Below, piece by piece: positions 56,400 through 64,000 of a stretch of DNA of 64,000 nt. Location: contig CM023452.1 in NCBI GenBank assembly GCA_013339765.2, positions 156,868,977 through 156,932,976 of the forward strand, written 5' to 3'. A program made the translations under genes and the position numbers. Below the pieces are notes generated by a model. That model saw only the letters and a list, made by a program, of their open reading frames with translations. It was not told the origin of the DNA and searched no databases. Within the stretch, counting starts at the first letter, position 1. Each line of letters starts with the position of its first letter. The stretch comes from Haemaphysalis longicornis (lineage: Eukaryota; Arthropoda; Arachnida; Ixodida; Ixodidae).

Positions 56400-57330
56400 C
56401 TCCCAGCCCATACCTATTTGTACTTATACTTATATTCTGCTACTTCTTCTAGCGTTTCTTTTTCTATGCTGAAGACGTGTGTGGCATGATTACTGCTCAT
56501 TACTTTAATTTGTTCAGTGTTACTTTAGCACAACCACCGGTCTTTGAGGTTGTGATTTCTTAAGCATTCTTTGCTTGAGTTATGCATTCTCACTCCGACT
56601 ATGTCATCCGCAAACCTGAAATAGCTCAAGAAATTCCCCATTTTTCTGTAATTCTATGTTTTCGGAGTCTAGTTTTCTAGACCCCCACTCCATACATTAT
56701 GTGAATAGTTTTCGAGAGATAGCATCTAACCTGTCTTACTGCATTTCGGATCGGAAATTTATCCCTGTGCTTGCGGAGGGCTACCCCTACTGTGCATTTC
56801 TTATATATGTCGTCTAGGAGCCATACGTAGATTTCCTCTATTCTCCTGTCTTTCAGTGCATCTAGAACGGCTGCGCTGAGTACCTTATCGAACGTTTTTT
56901 CGTAACCTATAAATGTCTAGTAAGGTGATTTAGTGGACTCTTCAGATTTTTGCAACAACTGGTTGGCGACATGGATGTGATTCTTGGTTCAGTACTGTTC
57001 CCTAAACTTAGTCTGCTCCCTTGATAGATAGGCATCTAGGTAGTCACCAATGCGGCTAACTGTACTTTAGGTAAACATGCTTAAGCAACAGCTTCTAAAC
57101 AGATTGTAAACAACTAAGAGTAGGTTGATGGGTATGTGTTCTTTGAGGTCCTTGGGATCTTCCTTCTCATGTATCAGAATGGTGTTGGTGCTTTTCCGGG
57201 CTAAGTACTCTTTTTGAGTCATCAAACATCGCAAAAATATTACAGCAAGCTTCCCAGTACAATACCTCCTTTCGTACTTCAAGACATATACGATTATGCC
57301 ATCGTCACCTGCTCGTCTTCCTATTTTCAT
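56400..57330 (-). pseudogene. Reverse transcriptase part of the minus-strand RTE
   Basis: The N-terminal piece 57067-57330 has DDGIIVYVLK, TNTILIHEKEDPKDLKEHIP and INLLLVVYNLF, the RT finger motif normally ending YRPISLLSVVYKLF. The catalytic FADD motif is intact at the complement of 56603-56614 (FADDIVGVRM). Downstream, HATHVFSIEKETLEEVAEYK occupies the position of the KTK-VM and YLG region. A stop lies close upstream of FADD in that frame, so the polymerase is not translatable. Confidence 0.75.
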
Positions 57331-57999
57331 GCCTTTGAGAGTCTTTCCAACTTCCTCTGATGTTACTAGTAGGCCGTCGCAAGTTGAGCTCGTATGCTGA
57401 GTATTTGTTTGGGTTCTAGAGTCGCTGGCATAAAGCCTGGGGTGAAATTGTTCTACTTCCTTAATTATCTCAACTCATCGAGCTTACAGCCTTCCTTATT
57501 GCGGTGGCTAGCTTTCCCTTTGTTCTTTCAAGCTTCCCCCTATTTGCAGCGTTGCCTATATCAAAGCCATGCCATATGCCCGAACTTTTTTTTTTTTTTT
57601 TTGTTTCTGGTAATCAGTTTTGACAGCTCGGTCAATTCAATCCAATCCACCACACTTGACACTTTCATGTACTTACGTTTGGCAACTCGCTCCTTCATTT
57701 GCTCAGTTAGTTTTTCAGCTTGTTCTCGGCGTGCTCCTTCTCTCTCAGTTGCGGCTGATTCACTGAGCGCCGATGTTAGGTTGTCATCAGGCCTGTCTAC
57801 AATGATCGCGTTCTGCTCGTTCAAGAGCGAATATTTCTTTTGAGGAGGTATTTTAAACCCCTGCCATCTTGGTCTGACTGATACTATGCGATGTCCTAAG
57901 TTTTCGTGAGTTTCGTTCTTGCTCTTGTGAGATTCATCTATCGCTTGCATCTAACCATTCTTTCATCGCTGCTCCGATACGTACTTAGCAACTCTACGT

Positions 58000-58350
58000 C
58001 TTGCACGGTACCCAGCATTTTCCTTAGAATGAATTCAGTTTCATCTTTGGTTGTACCATCGGAATTTTCCATGTCCATTTCCTATTCGTTCTTTTGTAGA
58101 AGAGTATGTTCACTAACCTCAGGGTATTTATGTTTGCAAAAACCACCAGTGTATCTCCTCGACTGTTTCGATTGTGAATTCCTAAGTTTCCCAATGGCGT
58201 TTCTCCCATTTGCTTCTTACCAACCTTTTTGTTAAGGTCACCCATCGCAATCATAAATGCGTTGTTGTCTTCTTCACTTCTGATTCCACGGCCATGCAGA
58301 AGCTACATACAGCTTCGTCATCATAGCTGGCTGTTTGCGCATAGGCCTGT
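58000..58350 (-). pseudogene. Endonuclease part of the minus-strand RTE
   Basis: The open piece 58024-58254 encodes MIAMGDLNKKVGKKQMGE, NLGIHNRNSRGDTLVVFANI and YKRTNRKWTWKIP. In the catalytic GDFN motif Phe has become Leu but Asp and Asn remain. It corresponds position by position to VVMGDFNVKVGKKQPGDT of the plus-strand RTE. Upstream, VQAYAQTASYDDEAV (about 58310-58355) matches the Q-x-YAPT region. Confidence 0.8.
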
Positions 58351-58690
58351 ACTATCTTAACCTTTATCGCTTGTTAAGCTTGACCACAACAGTCGCGCCT
58401 CTCGCTAATGCTGAAAAACTCCTCCATGTTTTTTTGCCATCGCTCTGTGGATTACCAATCTAACCTCGCGCTCTTTCTTATCTTGGGGTCCACTGTAGGA
58501 CATAATATGAGCGCTAGTGATTTCCATGAAGCCTATCTCTTGTCCTCATTTCGCGTAACACTAATCTCACATATTAAACCACATACTATCCTACTTAATG
58601 TCGGGGATATTCCTCTAGTAGGGCAGCTTAGCTTCCCTTGCCCGACAGAGTGCATGCACTGAACGCCCAAGTTTCAATGGCGGCCTGTTC

Positions 58691-58914
58691 GGACCCAGAA
58701 CTTCGAGCACCTTCAATTCATGGCGGCCGCGTTAAGGCAGGGCCACGCAAATTGTATTTTTTTCTCAGAAATTGTACCATTTCAGTTCTTATGCTTTCGC
58801 AGTTTTTTTTTCAAAAAATTGTATAGCACCTTTGTACCAAATTTGCACCTCGGAGCACTGGTAGTTTTGGAGATGTAAACGTTTTCGTTTTCTTCGGCGC
58901 CAGGGCGGCCGCGC
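58691..58914. other. Unassigned spacer
   Basis: Contains two GCGGCCGC sites (58724 and 58906) about 180 bp apart, flanking T-rich sequence. No gene. Confidence 0.35.
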
Positions 58915-58971
58915 CTGCAAGTAGAACAACTGCAAGTAGAACATCTGCAACCACACCTGCAAGTAAAACAA
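58915..58971. repeat. 15-bp tandem repeat, about four units
   Basis: CTGCAAGTAGAACAA, CTGCAAGTAGAACAT, CTGCAACCACAC (shortened) and CTGCAAGTAAAACAA follow one another. On the minus strand, two overlapping frames (58789-59052 and 58811-59032) cross it; in one the unit reads as FYLQL-like pentapeptides. I regard the frames as incidental. Confidence 0.85.
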
Positions 58972-60321
58972 ACCTAGCCAACTTCCGCGACAACGTGGCG
59001 AGTTGAAGGCCATACTCGTGTTGCTGTTGCAATAGTTGCTCGCTAGGCGCATTCTTGGCTAAGTTACAGCAAAAAGCAAGTGCATAGAAAGTTGCCTCAA
59101 CATCGGGAACCTATTAATACTGGCGGACGCGTTGCACAGAACTGCGCACACTTCCACATTTATGTCAGGCGATCTCCATAAACTCCTAACCAAGACTCCA
59201 AGCTGCTTTCATTTATTCTTATCATGATGTCGTCAACAGGTATAAGCGAAAGCCAGATAAACTCTATAATTTTAAAATATATAAACAAAATTCAGTAAAC
59301 GCTGGAGTTGTCTATCATCCTACATAAAAGCACTAAGCCAATTTTTCTGATTATTAATACTCTCAGTGGGACACTCCAATTTCTTCACACTTATATATTT
59401 ACCGCAAGCAGGCTCGTAATAACATAAGAAACCCTGATTTTACTTTAATGCAAAATTTATTTTTACAGTTTGTCTTACATCGCACTGAGCACACCGACAA
59501 AGCTCTTTCCTTCAGCACGGAGGACAATTACAAACACGGAAGCTCAGCCACAGCTAAAGCTGATGCCCTGCTCAACATCCATCTTAACTTTTGGGCCGCA
59601 CCCTTAGTTTTTTACGGCAGTGAACTTCGAACGGCGAATCTTTTGTGGCTCCCTCCAAATCGCAGGGAGCCTTCGTGATGGGAACCTTCGGTGCCTTCAT
59701 CTCTTCACGTAATGCGCGTGCAGCCACCGCCGAGTTTCCCCGGTGTTGCTGTTTGTCTTGTCAGCAGGCGCTTTATCGTTTATAAGAAGCTAGATGCAGT
59801 GTTGCTCTTTGCCTTTGTGGGGCGACATCCTATTTTCAGGGGAACTCTGTGCACCTCGAATCAACCCTTTGTAACTCGCGCACTCTTGGAAACATAAAAC
59901 TCGAACTAAAAAACAAACAAAACAGTCATTACTAAATGCGCTCAACCAGACATTTTTTTTTTTTCCGGCAATTTGTGTGCTCGCAATTTTTCAGATGAAC
60001 TACCACATCACGAGCATTTCCTCCTAGAACAGGCAATCTTGGTTTCCAAAGGACATAAAGACAACGCCGTTGAACCATAACTCACGAAGCATTTAATACG
60101 CAGCTTACACAACAAAACAACCAAAGCTACTTTTCACCGTACGCCTTTTTGAAATATCTCGTAGTTAAAAGTTGGAACCCCTATCAAACACACTTGCATC
60201 GTGCAGCCGCTGTTCCAATAAAGTAAAACCTGCCCCGTTAACCACCTTTTGCATTCAGTTGCGCAAAAATCTAAACCCGCAATCCAACCGGATTGCGTTT
60301 TCCAAACATTATATTACAATT
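58972..60321. other. Unassigned AT-rich DNA
   Basis: No gene recognised. Plus frames at 59448-59897 (76 and 68 codons) have no motif. Confidence 0.4.
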
Positions 60322-60490
60322 CATTGATTGAAGGGTTTAATGCGCCGACGCAACACAGGCGATGAGGCGCGCCATAGTGGAGGGCTCGGGAGTAATTTTG
60401 ACCAGCTAGAACTCTTTAACGTGCGCCGATATTCTCGCACAAACGGGCGTTTTGGCTTGTAGCCTCCATCAGAAAAGAGGCCACCGCCGC
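60322..60490 (-). mobile_element. tRNA-derived SINE (Ruka-like), 5'-truncated copy
   Basis: On the minus strand the body is clear: TTTTCTGATGGAGGCTACAA, GGCGCACGTTAAAGAGTTCT, GCGCGCCTCATCGCC and GTTGCGTCGGCGCATTAAA, then a TCAATCAATGAATT tail. It aligns with the bodies of the copies at 17523 and 18884, but the tRNA head with its A and B boxes is missing, so it cannot be transcribed from its own promoter. Confidence 0.8.
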
Positions 60491-61599
60491 CCGTATATTT
60501 TTGTACAACGATCATGCCCGTAAACATCGAAAGTAGCGTGGTAGTAAGCCAATATGCGGAACATGTTGCTTTAGCATAGCTTTGAACTCCGTTCTATGCT
60601 AACATGTGCATCTGTGCTGGAAAAGATAAGTGAAGCGTCACCCACAAATAACACATTTGTTCCAGGCCAACGGCGCAAACCTCATCTTTCGCTACCGCTT
60701 TCATTCCATACCTAAAAGGCCGTACAAACGTAGAGTTCCGAGGTATGTATACTCATTCAAGGCGTGTCTGCTTTCCGTGCTGTTACTACTATGTTTTTAT
60801 TGGGATATACGCTGCATTGCGACATGTCACAAAATGCTCATAATTTCCATCTTTAACACGCCGATGTCTGCATCTGGGCTATGAGGCGTCTCGTGCTGAA
60901 GGACTTCCTTATAATACTCGAAACCTGGCAAACCCTAACGTCCACCGAAACCCAGACACGTGTCCCGTTCGCCTGTGCTCTCTTTAAGCTATACTAAATG
61001 TGTTTTTCTGGTATAACTAAGCCGGCATAAGGTAACTGGGAGGCGAAGAAAAGTACTCTTCAATGAATTGATGAAGCCTGTGCGTCATTATTTGGCGACC
61101 TTGTGGATTGTTTTGCTATTTTATATCCATTCACTCAGAAAAAGCTTCACAAAATTGCCCCTCTTTCTCAACTGTCTGCCACTCTTTTAATCCCAAAGCT
61201 CTCATTTTTGTTCAGCAACCTGCAACTTTACAGTACAGATAAATATTTCAAGGCAACACCTGTCTTTCACAACCTATTTGAACAAAGATTAAGCCAATAC
61301 TGTTAGGAAATGATGTGATTATGCCTGTTCGATTATTTAGACCATGCAGAGAATATAAAACACTTTTCTCTCGGTCAGCTAGCGATTGTTACCAATGACG
61401 ACCGATTATCATTTTTTACGAATATACGGAAAAATTTAAATCAAAGACGCCGTTGTGAAGTGAACGAGACTTGGAGTTACCAAATGAACTTCAATTTAAC
61501 TAGTTTATGCGGGAAACAAATAGGATGAGCGAAGTTATGAGTTGAGATGATATTAAATAATCGGGTCTGGACTCTGGAAAATGATCTCTGGAACGATAA
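60491..61599. other. Unassigned AT-rich DNA
   Basis: Frames of 67-84 codons only, without motifs. No element recognised. Confidence 0.4.
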
Positions 61600-62455
61600 A
61601 TAAGTCTGGAAAATGAAACTCAATATTAAGAAAAGTTAAAATGCATGCGCATTTCTCGAACTAAGACCCGAGTATTCTTTTACTATAGTAGCAACGTTCC
61701 TCTTGAAGATGTCCCTTCCAATAAATACCTAGGTGGGTGCCAAAATCATCTTACCCCATCTTCGGGATAACGCTCCCTTAATTATGTTGTTACAACCCCA
61801 ATCGTACATTAGGGTATCTCCGGAGAAACGTGAATCAAGCTACTTCTTCCTGGAAAAGGCTTCTCTACAAAACATTACTTCGTCTTCAATTAGAATATGA
61901 GCCGGCCAGCGTTTGGGATCCGAACACGGAGTCACTCGTTCAGACATTCGAAAGCGGTTCATTAATCGAGCCTTGCGTTTCATACTTTCAAATTATCGCC
62001 GCACATCCAGTGTCACATCTATGTAGGCAAGCCTATCTTTGCCTCTTCTGGAATGTCCCGGAAAAGGTGTTCGTTTGTGCTTGTTTCACAAGAGTTGTCA
62101 TTGTAATCTCACTCTCAGAAGCAGGCATTGTCCAGTTCATCTTAATGTTGTCCCGGATCGACCATCAGTACAAACTTAACATCCCATCGTGTCGCACAAA
62201 GCTGTTCCAGGACTGCTTTGACCCCAGCAATTGTGCAAGCTGGGATCGCCTTCCTCGGTCCGTAGCTGAAATCGGCAATGAGACCGTTTTCCATTCAGCC
62301 ATAACCAACCTGCTTTCATAACAAGCTGTTATTGTTATTTGTATTGTATAATGCTGTTGTTTCGTTGCTTTAGTCTGTATTATTGTGTATTTCCCACTCC
62401 CCTTTGTAACGCACTCGGGCCCTCACGGTAATACAAATAAATAAATAGATAAATT
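61600..62455 (+). pseudogene. CR1-type LINE, 3' end of ORF2 and 3' UTR
   Basis: The region encodes, across several frames, the C-terminal end of a CR1-type ORF2: KLNIKKS near 61620, a YLG-like stretch near 61725 and then the open piece 61830-62321 with LLYKTLLRLQLEYEPASVWD (normally Y-K-LVRPxLEYAS-x-W) and IDHQYKLNIPSCRTKLFQ with SWDRLPRSVAEIGN near its stop. The 3' UTR has the CCCCTTTGTAACGCACTCGG phrase and an AATAAATAAATAGATAAA tail. The upstream polymerase and endonuclease are missing. A similar, shorter 3' end lies at 50852. Confidence 0.75.
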
Positions 62456-62943
62456 GCTAAGGCTGGCTGTTTGCACTTATCACCGTTATCTGCAAACCGG
62501 AAAAAAGGCAATTGGAACACTTGTACACTGTTGTCATTGTTTCGATGTTATTTGAGTTTTTTTAATTTTTGTTAACTGCAGTGAACATTATGGTGTTATA
62601 AAAATGAAACCTATAAGCTCATCGATTCGTCGGTGTGTGAGTAGATATGAGCCTGACGTTCTGTTGTGTACTCGCATAAGTTCCCCAGTGTGTTTTCACA
62701 ACGGTGCTGTCTTCGGCTGGGTTTCGACATCGAAAACTTGCGTCAATCTGAACGCGTCAACACATATTTGAACGTTCCCCCTCCTGAAGTTGGCAAACGC
62801 TTCAAAGTTGGTGTGAAATACTCTGCCGCTCTGAGTATATCTTATACTTCTTAGAAATAGCTGTGCTGAAATTGGGCCTTACTATGACTCTTAAAAATAC
62901 GTCGATTTTATTTACTTGCCGTAATTATGTTGTTCACAGGAAA
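62456..62943. other. Unassigned DNA up to the assembly gap
   Basis: Short frames only (62666-62854, 62 codons). No gene recognised. Confidence 0.4.
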
Positions 62944-63043
62944 NNNNNNNNNNNNNNNNNNNNNNNNNNNNNNNNNNNNNNNNNNNNNNNNNNNNNNNNN
63001 NNNNNNNNNNNNNNNNNNNNNNNNNNNNNNNNNNNNNNNNNNN
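62944..63043. other. Assembly gap (100 N)
   Basis: Exactly 100 undetermined bases, a length commonly used for gaps of unknown size. The inverted duplicate begins directly after it, so order and orientation across this point are not established by the sequence. Confidence 0.98.
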
Positions 63044-64000
63044 TTGCGCACAAGAAACTCTTTCACATTCACACACATGATCAACCTTAAGTGTCTCTAT
63101 GAGCCTTTTTATCGCTTCAAATATTGCCGCGAACCATGTACGGGTTTGTTTATTTATTGTTTGTTTTTAATGCCCGGCCGAGCCCGTCTCTGTTTTCTGT
63201 GTCCCATGCGAAGCGCGTGTTCCATTCTTTATTTTTATGCCGCACGGGCTATCTCATTCTGATAAGCAAGGTGTTTCGCCCTAACGCCGCTAGCCCAGAA
63301 TAATCTTCTGTGATCTACAATGTTCTGGATGCGAATCGACGGTTCCAGAAACTCTCGCGCCGAAAGATAAAAGCCTGCACAGCAGACGGCGGGGCATTCC
63401 ATTCTGCGACGCTCGCCGACGCACGTACGTCACTTTGTGACCGCTGCTTCGCCGCCTCTGTATACTTTTCAGTTGTTAGGGGAGCACAAGTTCGCTCCAA
63501 TAAACTTGTTTCTTTTCCAAACAACTGCGTCGTCCTTGGCTTCGTGCAATATATTGTAATCACCTACCTCCAATGGAAAACTATTTGCAGTGGATTGTCT
63601 AGATTAAGGTAGTCTGCAAAACTTCAGAAAAACGCTATCACTCTTTCCTCCACGTCTGTAAACATTGCGAAATATCTAGCTATCGCAGCACGGATCGTCG
63701 CTGGCCACTTTGCTCATCGCAGCAGATACGCCTTTCATTTCTGCATTGCTTTTCTGGTTTTCTTTTAGCTGCGGAGCTTTTTAAGCTTGAGCTTGGTCCA
63801 GTGGCATTACCAAAAAAAATACAAAGAACAAAACCTGCGCCGTCTTTAATGGTGCACCACCGCCGATAGGGTATTAAAACAGTGAAGCCGGCTTTCGTGC
63901 TTGCTCGAGTGTACAAGGGGTATATGCATATGCGCCCTCTTACTACCACTTTAAAGATGATAGTCATCCGGGGCTATTACACGCAAAAATAAATTCGCGC
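63044..64000 (-). repeat. Inverted near-identical duplicate (right copy)
   Basis: Reverse complement of 4514-5470 with a few single-base differences. It begins at the gap and runs to the window end, so neither true boundary is visible. The minus-strand frame at 63680-63967 corresponds to the frame at 4547-4837 but is shifted after residue 77 by a one-base insertion. Confidence 0.9.
63215..63545 (+). mobile_element. LTR-like sequence, right copy
   Basis: TATA-like GATAAAAG at 63366-63373 and AATAAA at 63499-63504, with the end near CTTCGTG at 63545; the ACA of the left copy reads CA here after loss of one base. It is colinear with the diverged copy at 29205-29500. No coding region or primer-binding site adjoins it. 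Confidence 0.45.

Larger units (their letters stand above)
55862..58690 (-). mobile_element. RTE-type LINE, long minus-strand copy
   Basis: A 2.8-kb copy retaining both ends. The (CAT)n tract at 55882-55930 is the tail of the minus-strand element, directly downstream of DAFGLQWT (the usual LQW-T end). Reverse transcriptase lies at about 56400-57350 and endonuclease at about 58000-58350. The start region GGCCGCCATTGAAACTTGGG (complement of about 58666-58685) matches the plus-strand RTE. Stops and frameshifts are frequent, so it is an old, inactive insertion. Confidence 0.8.

Overview
This window looks like repeat-rich, gene-poor nuclear DNA from an arthropod, most likely a hard (ixodid) tick. 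The grounds are several families I associate with tick genomes: a tRNA-headed SINE resembling the tick element Ruka, TTAA-flanked inverted-repeat elements, and decayed RTE-, CR1- and I-type retrotransposons. The identification rests on remembered family resemblance, not a search. I found no intact host gene, no rRNA, no CRISPR array and no bacterial-style operon. Almost all reading frames are short, and the recognisable ones belong to broken mobile elements.

Layout. 0-4 kb: end of a pogo/Tigger-type transposon, then anonymous DNA with GGTTC-rich repeats. 3.8-5.5 kb: a dispersed repeat, then a 957-bp segment that recurs inverted and nearly identical at 63-64 kb. 5.9-7.9 kb: a TTAA-flanked element with inverted termini that carries a GC-rich minisatellite. 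9.3-9.9 kb: 3' end of an I-group LINE and another GGTTC block. 11.3-12.2 kb: a MITE-like element with 31-bp imperfect termini and an internal 240-bp duplication. 13.8-14.3 kb: a 50-58 bp tandem repeat and a transposon terminus. 15.9-17.4 kb: a non-autonomous Tigger-like element abutting about 540 bp of (GT/GC)n. 17.5-19.1 kb: two tRNA-derived SINEs. 24.9 and 27.4 kb: two transposase remnants, one with an internal in-frame duplication.

29-34 kb: a diverged LTR-like copy, a CR1-type fragment with a 2A-like motif, an RTE 3' end, and a 1.67-kb TTAA element with 16-bp perfect termini and a tRNA-like sequence inside. 36.1-41.7 kb: the largest element, a nearly full-length but inactivated I-group LINE (gag-like ORF1 with zinc knuckles; ORF2 with endonuclease, reverse transcriptase, RNase H). 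45.4-48.3 kb: a tRNA-headed SINE-like sequence followed by a decayed RTE. 48.3-50 kb: open frames with consensus splice sites, the only stretch where a host or domesticated gene is even arguable. 50.8-53.4 kb: a CR1 tail, a GC-rich block, an RTE 3' end and an opposed I-group RNase H fragment. 55.9-58.7 kb: a second long RTE, on the minus strand. 60.3-62.5 kb: a truncated SINE and a CR1 3' end. 62.9-63.0 kb: a 100-N assembly gap, then the inverted duplicate.

The genes do not form a pathway. The window records successive insertions: old LINEs and DNA transposons, shorter non-autonomous elements, and tandem arrays growing inside or beside them. The most unusual structures are the two TTAA elements, the minisatellite in one of them, the duplicated transposase, the MITE with its 240-bp repeat, and the inverted 957-bp pair next to an assembly gap.
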